Below, in pieces: positions 11,001 to 22,335 of a DNA stretch of 64,000 nucleotides. A program made the position numbers and the translations under genes. The DNA is from Congeria kusceri. Lineage: Eukaryota > Mollusca > Bivalvia > Myida > Dreissenidae. Positions within the stretch are counted from its first letter, which is position 1, and every line of letters begins with the position of its first letter. Under the pieces are notes generated by a model that had not been told where the DNA came from, ran no database searches, and saw nothing but the letters and a program-made list of their open reading frames with translations. The DNA is taken from assembly GCA_027627225.1 (NCBI GenBank), contig CM051038.1, positions 45,723,843 to 45,787,842 on the forward strand, read 5' to 3'.

Positions 11001-12116
11001 TAACCGGAGATTTGAGCTTTTGAGGGTTCCCTTGGTACCAATGCTTTGATAGTCAGAAAATGGCAAGATATTTACCTGAGATCCAGTGTCAATCTTAAAC
11101 TTGATGATTTGTCGTTTTGGACCTACCCCAATTTCTGCAAAAACTTGGCCATTAACTATTTTGGATTCAATACTATCCACAAAAACACTATCACAAAACA
11201 CATCATCATTTTGCACACCATCACTTCGATCGGCACTGTTAATGTCGTTGACGTTCCTCGACCTGCATGCGGATGCGAAGTGGTTCCACTTCTTGCAGAG
11301 GTGGCACTGTTTGCCATGGGCAGGGCATTGTCCTTTTCGGTGTATGGTGGCGCAGTTTGAACATGTCCTCTCCTGTTGAGGATGCAGTCTCGAAGATTTG
11401 GCGTTATGGGGTGATGGTCTGGAACGACCATGTCTGGATGCTGTTTGCTGGCTGGCTGACTCCGATTTTGCTGATGGACGTGGCTTCTGTTTGTTTGACA
11501 TGTGTTTGAATTTAACGTAGTCAATTGATTTTTCTGTCTTCATTTCTGTCAGCTGTTTCTGTGCATATTCGTAGGATTGGCAGATCTCAATGGCTTTTCG
11601 CAATGTTAGTTTGTCACCTTCAGTGATGAGCTTCTCTCGGATTTTTTCAGACTTAATCCCAAACACTATTTGGTCTCTTATTAAATCGTCTCTATATTCC
11701 GCTCCATATGCACAATCCAATGCTAATGTTTTGAGCCTGGTAATGAATGCTTCTGCTGTGGAATTCTCTTGTTTTTCATTGTGAAACTTATATCTGTTGA
11801 AGACTGGATTGGATCTCGGCTGTACGTGCGTATGAAATGCATCAAATATCGCTTGTGTTGATTTTCTTGTCTCATCTGTAAGTGGAAGTGTGTTGAATAT
11901 TTCGCGGCCTTTCTCACCGACCCAAAGCAAAATATAAGTCACTTTTACGCTCTCCTCCTTTTCTGCTAATGCTCCCTGTAGAATGAGTTCAACATGTTGG
12001 CGGAACTTTTTAAATTCCTCCAGGAGATTTGCACTGTCCCAGTTCATCCTTGGAATTGGAATTCCTGTTAGATCCATCTTATTTATGTATAATTCCACAA
12101 AATAGAATGTAAACAC
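8010..12116 (-). CDS. Gag-Pol polyprotein of Ty3/gypsy element, intact, single ORF
   Basis: 1368 residues, uninterrupted. A Gag-like helical region (about 25-190) is followed by a basic linker and a CCHC zinc knuckle (C271, C274, H279, C284) with another Cys cluster just before it. The aspartic protease shows KIDTGSQVNILP (DTG 343-345). The reverse transcriptase has LDARSGYWAVKL (564-575), RYLRLPFGL and the catalytic IVDD (625-628). RNase H follows, with D775, E810 or E812, and D837. Integrase has an HHCC finger (H991, H994, C1024, C1027) and a catalytic D1055, D1108, E1144 with 35 residues between the last two. The integrase order after RNase H is that of Ty3/gypsy, not Ty1/copia. Gag and Pol are fused without a frameshift and there is no env-like ORF. 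Met14 (codon at 12077-12075), beginning MDLTGIPIPRMNW, may be the real start; Met1 is the longest option. Confidence 0.95.
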   Translation of the reverse strand: MFTFYFVELYINKMDLTGIPIPRMNWDSANLLEEFKKFRQHVELILQGALAEKEESVKVTYILLWVGEKGREIFNTLPLTDETRKSTQAIFDAFHTHVQPRSNPVFNRYKFHNEKQENSTAEAFITRLKTLALDCAYGAEYRDDLIRDQIVFGIKSEKIREKLITEGDKLTLRKAIEICQSYEYAQKQLTEMKTEKSIDYVKFKHMSNKQKPRPSAKSESASQQTASRHGRSRPSPHNAKSSRLHPQQERTCSNCATIHRKGQCPAHGKQCHLCKKWNHFASACRSRNVNDINSADRSDGVQNDDVFCDSVFVDSIESKIVNGQVFAEIGVGPKRQIIKFKIDTGSQVNILPFSDYQSIGTKGTLKSSNLRLSTYNGTPLKTEGTIDLQCIHARTGHSENVEFHVVHTKSQPLLSLQTSVTFGLIQLSFSVESQTSDSQMTKETVVRDFPKLFQGIGNMQGECSIHLKPGSKPVVHPPRRIPVALQDRCKAELAKMERLGVITKVNEPTEWVNSMVLVEKGQGNLRVCLDPTDLNKCIQRPHYPMRSLDDILPSLNGAKYFTKLDARSGYWAVKLSEESSYLTCFSTIFGRYRYLRLPFGLCLSGDEFIRRMDQCFEGLNGVVTIVDDILVYGRTRQEHDSNLKAVLDRALVQGIILNEDKIEVGLTEVKYFGHLLTAEGLRPDPAKVAAIKDMPPPNNKNELQTILGMVNYLSRFAPNLSQVTNPLRQLLAKDTEFMWAKPQIDAFNKVKDILTQPGQALGYFDSKKPLTLQTDSSRTGLGATLLQDGKPIAYASKSLTDSQKNYAMIELECLGILFGLKRYHQWVYGRKVTVETDHLPLVSIFKKHLHAAPARLQRMLLHMQPYDIDVGHRPGKDIPVPDTLSLKPLNETGPDLSDQADVQVNMVMTSLPVHSKKMQEIREQTEKDNRLSVLKQTIISGWPNTKKACPSKISDFWNYRDELTVVEGIIMKGCKLVIPKSLQPRMLEIIHAGHMGVEKCLRRARDIMFWPNISAEITQLVLNCPICLEHRSSNIKEPLQPHEIPLYPWQAVGTDVFTFNGQNYLVACDYYSNYFELGKLNSTNSSSVIKHLQSWFSRHGIPEKLISDGASYYSSQEFQNFLAEWDINHVQSSPHYPRSNGLAESCVKRAKTLLLKARESGQDIQVALLEYRATPLNSGYSPAELLMGRKIRSFLPVTSDKLVPCNINHQKVRDQFKIQKEKQKINYDKHSKLLEPLNNGQSVRFQQSEKGSWKQAVVTQVHNDRSYTVRTPDGVSYRRNRHHLMKTNEYFPEVPNFDFQTPAEETMNNESNGFLPLNSEPLNWQASQLQQPSPVAAKTKPPLISGNDPPVYTTRYGRQVKPRQIMDI

Positions 12117-12131
12117 AAAATAGTCTGCAGA

Positions 12132-12149
12132 GTTAAATTTCTGACACCA
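12132..12149 (-). promoter_or_regulatory. Primer-binding site
   Basis: Directly after the 5' LTR on the minus strand the sequence reads TGGTGTCAGAAATTTAAC. The first eleven bases fit the 3' end of an animal tRNA-Leu (…TTCTGACACCA). The tRNA identity is from memory of the family and not checked. Confidence 0.75.
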
Positions 12150-12373
12150 TGTTTGGTTGGAGTGTTAATTGACAACAAGTCTATATTACAAATCTTATAT
12201 TTATTAACACAACACAACTATATGAATCTACTTCGTGAACGTGAGTAACAAGAGAGAGCGAGAGTGGTTTAATTGAACTGCCACGCTGACGTGTGCACTG
12301 GCTATGTATACTGATAAGCCCTGTGGCTCATAGTAGACTGGCTACCCTTAAACATGAGAACTATAATACAACA
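12150..12373 (-). repeat. 5' LTR of the Ty3/gypsy element
   Basis: 224 bp, no difference seen from the 3' LTR. The 5-bp target duplication CTCCC follows at 12374-12378 and the minisatellite resumes in phase. Confidence 0.95.
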
Positions 12374-12788
12374 CTCCCCTGCTAAGCTGTATCGCAATCT
12401 CCTCCAAGTAATCTCCCCTGCTAAGCTGTATTCCAAACTCGTCACAGTAATTTCACCGGCTAAGCTGTATTGCGAACTCCTCACAGTGGTCCCCCGTGCT
12501 AAGCTGTACTACAAACTCCTCAAAGTCACCTCCCCTGCCAGGCTGTATCGCACTCTCCTCACAGTGGTCTCCCCTGCTAAGCTGTATAGCAATAGCCGGA
12601 CAGTGGTCTCCCATTCTAAGCTGTATCGCTAACTTATCAGTGACCTCTCCAGCTAAATTGTATCGCAATCTTCTCGCAGTCCTCTCCCCTGCTTAGCTGT
12701 ATTCAATCAACATCTCACAGTGGTCTTCCCTGCTAAGCTGAATTTCAAACTCCACACGATGGTCTCGCCTGCTAATCTGTATCGCAAT
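12374..12788. repeat. 39-bp minisatellite array (middle block)
   Basis: Continuation of the left array after the LTR element, about ten degenerate units. It ends abruptly inside a unit, at TATCGCAAT (12780-12788). Confidence 0.9.
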
Positions 12789-14240
12789 TATTCTGGTACC
12801 CGATCTTTACTTACTTCCTGGTAAAGCTCTGGCATCACCCAAATATCCTATGGTAACACCGGTTAAATCAAGATGGCTGAGGAACGTTACTTTCTATAGA
12901 CAATTTAAAACGATCTTGAAAATTAAGTACTTCTTTACATGTCGTCGTAATACCGTTCCGCCTTTCATTCAACCTTTGCCTTGTCTTTGCATATGCATGC
13001 TTGCCATTTCAGTATAAATTGTAGTTTTCTTAAAAAGCTCACCCAAATTAATTGATGTCTATTTCGGATATTCGGATAAGTGTTCAGGAACTAATTCAGT
13101 GTAAGCAGTTAATGCGTCTTGGTAGTTGATTTGATTTCTAATAATGCTCAAAAGACCAATCACGTTACTGTACATTAAGTAAGTGTTAAAGTAAAAAGTA
13201 TTACAGACAAAAGTAAATGTGTATTGCATAACCATTTTAGAATTATTACATTTGAAAATACATTAACAATGTAGATCTAGTTAGTAGTAGTTGATGCTAG
13301 TTGAACTTACTGTATTAATTCTTGTTTTTGTATTTATTTTCGGGTTGAAGATTCGTTGAGAAAATGCTGGATTCATTGTGTGTGCATGGCTGGCCAATTT
13401 TACTGGCAATTCAAGGGATCTTGAAATTGACTGTTATATATTTAATTTTTTTAATTAAAAAAATTAAGTTCTTCTGCACAGTGTTTTTTTTTTATATATA
13501 TTTATGTTTCATTATTACCAGTATTAATTAACAAATCATAAACACCTTAGGTATTATGATTAAGAAGGTGGAAAAGTAGGCATGCCTTACAGAGAAAGGA
13601 AATTACAATTAATTGATACAATTAATAAAAATGCCTTGAAACTTATAGGTGCAACACTATACATGTCACTCTTATTACAGTGATATGACTGGAAATATTG
13701 ACTAAATCATTTTATGTATAAGACTTATGTCAGCTTATAAGTGATATTATTCGAGCATACATATAATTAACACATTTTAATTACACTGTTTAAACCTTTA
13801 TTTGATTTATTATTTCAAACCAAACAAATAATAACACAGTTAATTCACACATATATTCTTATGTCTTTTCTATACCAAAATATCTACATACATATTTCTG
13901 GTTAAAAATGACACAATGCTAATGTACATAAGTACAATAAATGTTCTTCAGTGAAATACAATTGTCGATGTCTTGCATACAATATATTTTAATGACTGAA
14001 CATGTTTACTATCACAACAAATGTATACATAATGTGAAGTATTACTTATATATATTTGCAAATCAACCATTTCAACTGTATACAAATAATGGGCATATTC
14101 CTAAAGTAAAATATCTACATTAAAATCTTCACTGAAATAATTGTATGCAGTTTAGGCTCAGGCAATGCACAACATCAAACAAATCTGTACTACATAATTG
14201 AACATATTTGAATTTAATTGCTCAATGTTCTCTAAAGCTA

Positions 14241-14259
14241 CAGAACAGAACAGAACAAG
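14241..14259 (-). repeat. Pentamer tail, possible LINE 3' end
   Basis: CAGAA repeated almost four times, followed by AAGACTTTTATTTTCACC. Read on the minus strand this resembles the 3' end of a LINE with a short tandem tail. It could belong to the minus-strand LINE remnant upstream, though 1.5 kb separates them. Confidence 0.4.
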
Positions 14260-14420
14260 ACTTTTATTTTCACCCAAGTATATAACATATACAATTAGGG
14301 CAATATAACAAAGAAAATTGTTAGTAAATTAGTAACTTCCGATAATTTTTACGTTAACACAATTGTGTAGATGATATACGGGGGCTATTTAAATAATAAG
14401 ATACATAATCGGAACATATG

Positions 14421-14447
14421 ATAATAATAATAATAATAATAATAATA
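14421..14447. repeat. ATA trinucleotide microsatellite
   Basis: An uninterrupted ATA/AAT run of nine units, followed by irregular ATAATC/ATCATA repeats up to about 14590. Confidence 0.9.
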
Positions 14448-15729
14448 GCAATAATGTGAGATCTATAATCAAAATCAAAATACCAAAAACTTGATAAAAT
14501 TATCAAAATCACAATCATTATCATATCATATTCAAAATGATCATAATAATCATAATAATGATAATCGTCATAGTTATCATAATCATCCTAATAGTGGCAT
14601 TTAAGAAACAAATAATAGTACAGTTCTATAAGAGCATTTTAATACTAGCACTGGTAAAAATAATTAGTGGTTTGTGATCATAGTTGTGCGGTGACGTATT
14701 TTCGTTTGAACGCGGCGTTTCGGATTGAGAGATTGAAACGACTACGCGTTTTAAAAGGTTTACATTTTGCGTCAGAAATTTAATTCATTATCAATACTTA
14801 AAAGACATGTTGTTGCGAAAGACTGTGTGCGTTAGCGTTTATGGTGCTGGAGCTAGCTTTGTAACGGTTTCAGTCAACAGCAGTTATTTTTGTCATGATT
14901 TACGCTTGAGACTCCTTGAGTGCACCTGCACGCGAGGTCGATGTTGAACACAAAGGCAAGATGGAGGACCTATTGTGTGTGGTAATTACTCTAATCAGCT
15001 TTGCATTGCAGGATTACAATGGAGAATGCCGTTATCTGAGGGGTTAACATTAAATGACTGATGGGGCAAAAGCAAATTATAATTTGTGTGCTGGATAAGT
15101 TTAAAGGGAAGTAACAAAAGTATAATTATTAATTTATGTACTAGAACTGCTAGATTAATTAGGATAAAGAAACAGGATTGTAGATGAAATATAGGTATCA
15201 GTTGTACTCATTTAGAATGCAACAATTGTTTCCATTGCCTTAATTGAAATATAATATCAATATAGCAGGCAAAAATATTTAAAATGTTAACACTTGTACT
15301 TGAGTGGTACCATTTTGTACTACTCTTATATAATGCTGCAATTATTTCTGTTATATGAGTATAAGTATATAGCAATCTTACGTTAATATTGACATATAAT
15401 TATGCAGTTATCATTTGGTACAAATACAGAATGAAGTTATTATTTACATTGCACAGTTTATATTTACATGCATATATTTCTAATTAAAGTAAATAATGTG
15501 ATTAGTATATACATGCAAAAATATATACATTTGTGACCAGACAAATATTTTGATATATTGATTACACAAGTGTAAACGGTCACTTATATTGAGATAATAT
15601 GTAAATATGTTATGCTGTTAACAATAAAAATACATTTAAATAAAGGCAGTATTGTTACAAATTACAATATTAGAGTTGGTGTATTAGCTGGTGGCATTGG
15701 TAAAAACAGGTAGTTAAATAGATAACTTG

Positions 15730-16287
15730 CTATCGCTTAAACTTACTGAATATGAAGCGAATAAATTTGCTTGTATTCTGTAATAGTTGTAAGGAATTAG
15801 ATGTTAGGATTTTAATAAGAGTAGCATCATAAAGATCATGTCCTAAGAATTGTTATCTTTCAGATTTAAAGAAATCACAGTTTAGTAGATAGTGATGTTC
15901 GGAGCCAACTTGACCAGAGTTACAAAGTCTGCATATTCTTTCCTCAAATGGGGTTCCATCGTATCGACCGGTTTCAACTGGTAACCAGTGATTTGCAGTT
16001 CTAAATTTAAAGAGGTATGTATATTCAGTTTTTGTAAGTTTTATAAAGTAGTCTTCAAAGGATGGAGTTTGTTTGAAACTGGTATATATTTGTCCCTTAT
16101 GTGTTTGCTGTAGTTGATTGTGCCATTGGGTTTTGAATTGGGTTAATAATTTGGCTTTGACTATGCGGCAAATATTATTTTGGGTTGTTAGGAATTGGTT
16201 ATCCCATAAGTTACTTAAGTTTACTGAGCTGATGATTTCTTTAATTTTGTTGGCCCATTTAAAATTTGAGATTGGCAAGTTCATCAT
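15730..16287 (-). pseudogene. LINE C-terminal fragment
   Basis: Only the C-terminal end of a LINE ORF2 protein remains, about 185 codons. It shows LPVETGRYDGTPFEERICRL and then the knuckle CRLC...EHHYLLNC, matching the same region of the other two LINEs in this window. An in-frame TAA at 15853-15855 is followed by further readable sequence (QFLGHDLYDATLIKIL) to a TAG at 15730-15732, so the frame has one premature stop. No reverse transcriptase was found to its right. Confidence 0.8.
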
Positions 16288-17170
16288 GTACAGATAAAAT
16301 TAAATTATCATTTTAAACATAGAAGTTTGCTTTCACCTTTCAAAAGGACAACACATGCTTGGAGTATGTTGCAAAGTTTGTAAGATATCCTCATTATTGC
16401 TTTGTTTGCTACACACGGTTAATATTCACATTTTATAACTTACTCATATAAAATTCTCATTGTAGAAAGTTTTTTTTTTTAATTTGTTAATCTACAATCC
16501 CATGATAAATCCACTTGATACAATAGTAATCACACAGATGAACAGCGAAATTTCTGAATATGAACTTCCTTGTCTTGTGAAGTTGGAAGAGATCAGTATC
16601 GCACATGTTGTGGCTTTTTTACTGTTCTTTCTATCTTCTTACTGTTGTACTGATGCCTTGCAGTGGAAACTGCACGCTGAAAAAATATAACAGTTTAAAT
16701 AAATTATTAATATCAATAAATTAATAATTTATTTATTTATTTTTAGTTTATTTGACCAATTTATATAATTTTAATAAGGTTAATGATTTTATTAACATAA
16801 CATTACAATGTATTGTTTGTTGTTAATTATTTAAAATAATAGAACATTGTATTTAAAGATATATAAATAAGCATTACTAAATTTCTGGTGGATGTTATTC
16901 AATAGTAAACAACACGTCCGAATATCCGAAATATATGTATGGATGTTCAGACACAGGTTATTCAGTATATTTAATCGATATACGTTCAACGAGATAAAAA
17001 TCACTAAAAGATCGCGATATACTAAAATAAAATATGATGTTTGGTTACAACGACAGGCAAAACGAACGCAAACAATTTAGAAAACTATGTTTTTATGTAT
17101 GACATACCGTTAGTCCGCCATATTGTATTGTCCACGAGTAATCGGCCATGGATTGTTTGACGTCAGACTA

Positions 17171-17486
17171 TATCGCAATCTCCTCGCAGTGATCTCCCCT
17201 GTTTAGCTGTATCGCAAACTCTTCACAGTGATCTCCCCTGCTAAACTGTAACGCAATCTCCTCATACTGATCTCCCCTGCTAGGTTTTATCAACTTATCA
17301 CAATGACCTCTCCTACTAAGTTGTATTGCGAATTCCTTACAGTGACCTCCCCTGTTAAGCTGTATTGCAAACTCCTCACACTGGTCTCCCTTGCTATGTT
17401 GTATTGCAAACTCCTCACAATGATCTCCCCTGCTAAGCTGTATTGCAAACACAACGCAACGATATCACATGCTTAGCTGTATTATA
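17171..17486. repeat. 39-bp minisatellite array (right block)
   Basis: About eight units of the same 39-bp repeat as at 4454-7488, beginning within a unit at TATCGCAAT. This separate block was probably contiguous with the middle block before 12789-17170 arrived. Confidence 0.9.
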
Positions 17487-18766
17487 TTCAGCCAGCGTGA
17501 TGGTACTACATTATCTGATAAATGTATTTAATAGAAGGTTTGTATTTGATTTAAAACAAATTGATCTCTTTTCATTTTTTGTATGCTTTATACATCATTC
17601 AAAAAAGATTATTCGAACCGTTTACTTTTTGGAAGCTATTAATTTGGAGTTGTGAAACGAAACTATTTATAATTAAAATTCGCTCTCATAAACTTCATTA
17701 TTATCTTCGCTTTAAACACTCGAACGATTGGTTAATTGAATGAAAGTTAGTATTTAAAATCCGTCACAAGAGTAGGATAAATTTATCTTTGAGCATTGCA
17801 CAAATAACTGAATCAAAAAGTGTACTCAAAAAGCGTTTTGTAAGAACCATTACACGTGTATGTAACACATTAATTAGTCTGCGTTGTTCCTTTAAAATTA
17901 TTAAGCTAATAATACAATTTAAAATTAAATTTGTATTAGGCCATACCAATTTGATTTTATGTTAAGCGTCCTCGGGCTGGTAGGTTTTCGGATGCCTGAA
18001 GGAAAAAAAAAGTTGATAATGTGAAAAATCGAGTAGGAAAGCGTACCAAAAAAATTGGAAAAAAAGAGAAAAAAAAGTTTTGGTGTTTTTACTAATATTT
18101 GTAAAACATTAAATGCAACTAGTCAATTTACACATTTAAAATACTGTATTACAGTAGGTTCAAAATATGAAGATAATATATAACGGTTTTGCAAGTAAAT
18201 ATTTGCTTAGGCTTGTACCACTGCCACGACTAAGTTTCGAAAGAAAAATGTTTTTATCGCGTTGTTGTTTGTTTTTTTTCCTGTCTGGTTGGTAGGTTTC
18301 CAAAAATCATGCTGACGCTTTACATAGAATCAAATTTGTATGGTCTGTAGTCCAATCACATTTTTGTGAATATTATTCTTTGTAAGAAAAAAGCAAATAT
18401 TGACGGTGTCATGCAATTACATGTTACTAATCATTTTGCATCTGAGATTTAAATCGAATACTTAATCCATCTCCCAAAATTGAAAAATGTTTTTGTTGTG
18501 ATTCTGATGCTTTGATTTTTGCAAGTTTTTTTTTTTGCATTAATTAAACCAATGTATAGAGTTTATTGGTTTATGATTTTGTATATTTTATTTTATCTTT
18601 TAAATCATATGATAAGTGGATGGTCATTACAATGCATACTTTTCAATATCCTTTTTACATGTGTAAGCTTGGATAGAGACATGTAACATTTTTGAACAAA
18701 TAATAAAGAATTACATTTAATACATTTTGTACATCTACATTTGCTTTTACATACATTCTTATGAAC
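17487..18766. other. Non-coding AT-rich spacer
   Basis: Nothing recognisable beyond poly-A and poly-T runs. Short open frames lack motifs. Confidence 0.4.
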
Positions 18767-19063
18767 GGATCTTTTTTTTTTAATTCAGTGGCAATATGGC
18801 GTCATACATCTGAGGTCTTTCAACATCTTGAGAGGATAATAAATTCACAGCGACATGCTAAATGAGGATCTTTTTTTTTTAATTCAGTGGCAATATGGCG
18901 TCATACATCTGAGGTCTTTCAACATCTTGAGAGGATAATAAATTCACAGCGACATGCTAAATGAGGATCTTTTTTTTTTAATTCAGTGGCAATATGGCGT
19001 CATACATCTGAGGTCTTTCAACATCTTGAGAGGATAATAAATTCACAGCGACATGCTAAATGA
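18767..19063. repeat. Three perfect tandem copies of a 99-bp repeat
   Basis: Copies start at 18767, 18866 and 18965. Each begins GGATC followed by ten T and AATTCAGTGGCAATATGG, and ends GACATGCTAAATGA. I found no difference between copies, including the T-run length. This indicates a very recent expansion. Confidence 0.95.
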
Positions 19064-21109
19064 GCCATAATATCGAACAAGAATCATGCTACGTTGCCAT
19101 GAAAACAAGACATGCAATGCCACGAGAGCTGACAGCGTGTTCTTACTATCTCTGTGCGTTATTATATAATTAATTAGCGACAAGAGTATTGCTGATCGAT
19201 GACAAGTTTAGGTTTCGATATTTTGGATTTGAAATCGCAGATATTTTGTTTGGTGAAAATTCTTGCTCTGAATTGGGGAGTCCAGCATAAAAAAGAGACT
19301 AGTTGCCCTAAACTCGGTTGGTTTCCAAGAAAATACAAGAAAATATGTAGGGTTTATTGGTGGAATGTTTGTTAGTGGTTGAAGACAATCTTTGAACATT
19401 CTAGTTATTTCTTCGCAGCAAGTGATTTTAATTTACATTATTTTGCCATGTAACAACTACATACGTTTTCGTATGCTCTGAATGATATAATTCGGTCATA
19501 ATTGTTAGATAACGTCGATATCGCTTAGACAACGTGAGCGTTTTCGATGTTGTATGCTGGACTCTAAATATTTCTGTTGTCAACAACGCCGGTATTTTTA
19601 ATTTCACGGCGAACGACAAAGCACTAAATCAGGTGACCACTTGTGACCAATGTTTGAAATTTACGTGTTCTGATTAATACCTTATAGTGGGTGTGCTCAG
19701 ATAAATCTGCACAGTGTGTTCAGATCAGACTGTGCTCTGAAAAACATATTCCCCCATGTTCGGAAAAACGGTGAGATTTTTGATGAACAAGAACTGGTTA
19801 ATTGCTAAACGCAGGCAAGAAAGTTGTATACATGTAAATACGAATTGAGAAGAGTTCCGTGTTTAGTGGTATATGAAGACTAGTTTGCGGTTTGTTTAAC
19901 TTAAATATAAAATGTCACATCTTTAATTGTGTGACAACAATAAGTATTCAGGTGTGCTGTGAAAACACACACGGAAGTTTGGAATCCACCGAGACTTGTG
20001 TGCAAAATAAGTTCAGATTCACTAGTTGTGCTTTTGATAATAGTAACAGTCCGGATTTGGAGTTTCTGTGTAAATAGACAGCATAACTATTACAATACTG
20101 AAAATGAAATAGAACGTAAGGTAACAATTAGACAGGACTTTTATTTATAACAGATGCTATGAAACTCCACGAAGAAAATATAATATATATATAATAATAA
20201 TATTACGAAGAAAATCTAATAAAATAAATTATAGAAAGGACTTATTCACAAATTCTATTTGTAACAGATGCTATGAAACTCCGCGTAGAAATTAAAAAAT
20301 ATATATAATAATAATATTACAAAGAAAATATAATATATATATAATAAAAATATGATATATTTGCATATCATCCTTTTTATCACAGATGTGAATAATATGA
20401 TTTTGTGAAAAATATGGTCCTACAGACCACATGTCGTTTTGTTTCGTATGCATATATGTAAATGCCCAATGATTTTGCCGATTTGCCAATTAAAACCTGA
20501 ACCTCACAACATTGACTGGACATTACTTAACAATGAAATCAGACAAAGTCGTAATAAGAACAGAAAGTCGTGCCTTGACCGGGGTTCAACATTAAACACT
20601 GGTTTTATATTTACCTGAAAGTTTGGGTATAGTTTACATTAATTTACTTCACTTTAATAGTGGACCCGTTTTATCAGACACATGCCATTGCAGCTTTGTT
20701 GATGTATATTGTATGTAAATGTAAGATTAAATGAAACTTCAGTTGTTAAATAATTACTTTTAAATTTTTAGTGTTCAGCATTTGCGATGGAATGATGGTT
20801 GATAATTTTGATTTGTTTATATAAATAAAACAATGAATAAAATACCCGTAATATTCGACCAAGATAACGTTGACAAACAAATATAGGTTAGAAGTGATTT
20901 AGACCAGTTGTAAACAAACTTTAAACAAGATTACATTGTTTGAACGATATCACACCGCGATAACATTGCTACAAACATCTATTTGAATATCACTCCATCC
21001 TTTCGAAAAATGAAATAATGTAATGACAGAATGTAGAGTCAAGTATAGAGCTAAAGTTTCCTAACAAAGTAGGCTACCTGTAGAAAGTTAAAGGTACATC
21101 GTCCAGGAG
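19064..21109. other. Non-coding spacer with one imperfect direct repeat
   Basis: No gene was recognised. An imperfect direct repeat of about 80 bp starts at 20151 and again at 20265, each beginning CAGATGCTATGAAACTCC and running into an AT-rich TATATAATAATAATATTAC tract. Confidence 0.55.
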
Positions 21110-22100
21110 ACTTGCCTGTAGACTTTTAACGGTGTACCTGACCGGGTAGTATTATCTGTATAATTGATTCAATACATTTAACAGTCCACCTGACTCTGTA
21201 TTCTTAACTGTCTGTTTGAATCTGTACAATTTACTTACATGTACTTGACTACTTACTTAACTTTTACCTTTATTGTCTAAATGACTGTACCTTTAACATT
21301 CTTATTCACTTTGTACTGCATACTTACCTCTGTACCTTTCACTGCCTAATTGACTCTATGCCGTTACGGCCTACGTGCCTCTGTTCCTTTTACTGTCTAA
21401 TAGACTCTCTACTTTGTTCTTCCAATCTGCCTCTGTACCTGTCACTGTCGACTTTATTATATACTTCTTACTGTCTATTTTTCTGTGAACTATTAACAGC
21501 CTACTTGACTCGATACTCTATCCAGGCTTCTTTCCTCTGTACCTTTACCGTCTACTTTACTCTGTACTTTTTACTGTCTGTTGTCACCGTACCATTAACT
21601 GCCTACTACATGACTCGATACCTTTTACTGGCATCTTACCTCTGAATATTTAACTGCCTTTAAATTGACTTTATAGTTTTTAATGCTTACTTGCCTCTGT
21701 AGCTTTAACAGACTACTTGGCCCTATATTTTACTGGCTTTTTGCCTCTATACCTTAAACTGTCTAATTTACTAAACTGCCTATTTGCCTCTATATTTTTC
21801 ACTGTCTCATTGGCTTTATACTTTTATTGCCTACTTGCCTTTGTTCCTTTCACTGTCTAAATCACTTTACAATACTTGTACTGCCTAGTTGTCTATGTCT
21901 TTTTCACTGTTTAATTGCCTGTACTTTTACTGCCTACTTGCCTCTGTATTTTTCACTTGTCTAATTGACTCTATAATACTTTTACTGCCTACTCTTAAAC
22001 TGTCTAACTGACTCTTTACGTTTTACTGTCAAATTTCCACTGTTCCTTAAACTGAGTTATTGTCAAAACACCTGTAGCTGTCTAACTGCCTCTGCCCATT
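21110..22100. repeat. Degenerate pyrimidine-rich minisatellite
   Basis: About 1 kb of diverged repeats of roughly 25 bp built from ACTGCCTACTTGCCTCTGTA-like and ACTGTCTAATTGACTCT-like parts, often alternating. An apparent open frame at 21358-21645 is low-complexity and not credible as a gene. Confidence 0.75.
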
Positions 22101-22320
22101 AACTGCAAATATATGCAGTATTGCATAAGACATTTTTTTGTATCTTTTTGTATCTTTTTCTTGTTGTTTCGTTAGCTCGGGTTTGATTGTATACGTGCTG
22201 GGAACCTTACGCAAATTTCGAAGTATTCACCGGTTTGTATGAACTATTTAATGAAAGTTGGAAATGAGCCAATAAAATAATGAAGAGACGTCAGGTGAGG
22301 TACAATAATATAAAGTGACG

Positions 22321-22335
22321 TTTCTCTTATTTCAG
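22321..22335 (+). promoter_or_regulatory. Candidate splice acceptor before the sulfotransferase pseudogene
   Basis: TTTCTCTTATTTCAG, a pyrimidine tract ending in AG, lies directly before ATG at 22336. It suggests this copy is, or derives from, an internal or terminal exon, unlike the single-exon copies downstream. No matching upstream exon was identified. Confidence 0.4.

Larger units (their letters stand above)
7489..12373 (-). mobile_element. Complete Ty3/gypsy LTR retrotransposon (4885 bp)
   Basis: An intact element on the minus strand. Two 224-bp LTRs (7489-7712 and 12150-12373) appear identical by eye, start TG and end CA in the element's orientation, and are flanked by a 5-bp duplication, CTCCC (7484-7488 and 12374-12378). 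A primer-binding site adjoins the 5' LTR and a polypurine tract adjoins the 3' LTR. One uninterrupted gag-pol ORF lies between. The target is the TCTCCCCTG part of a 39-bp minisatellite unit. Identical LTRs and an open ORF point to a recent insertion. Confidence 0.96.
12789..17170. other. 4.38-kb block interrupting the minisatellite, possible insertion
   Basis: The array stops at TATCGCAAT (12780-12788) and resumes with TATCGCAAT (17171-17179) in the same unit phase, so the block between may be a single insertion with a 9-bp duplication. Its ends read TATTCTGG and, inverted, TAGTCTGA, a weak terminal similarity. Inside are a LINE remnant (15730-16287), a pentamer tail (14241-14259), an ATA/ATC-rich microsatellite region (14421-14580) and otherwise AT-rich sequence with no recognised gene. 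Confidence 0.45.

Noticed and set aside
21358..21645. 95-codon hydrophobic open frame
   Set aside because: Lies wholly in a degenerate pyrimidine-rich minisatellite.
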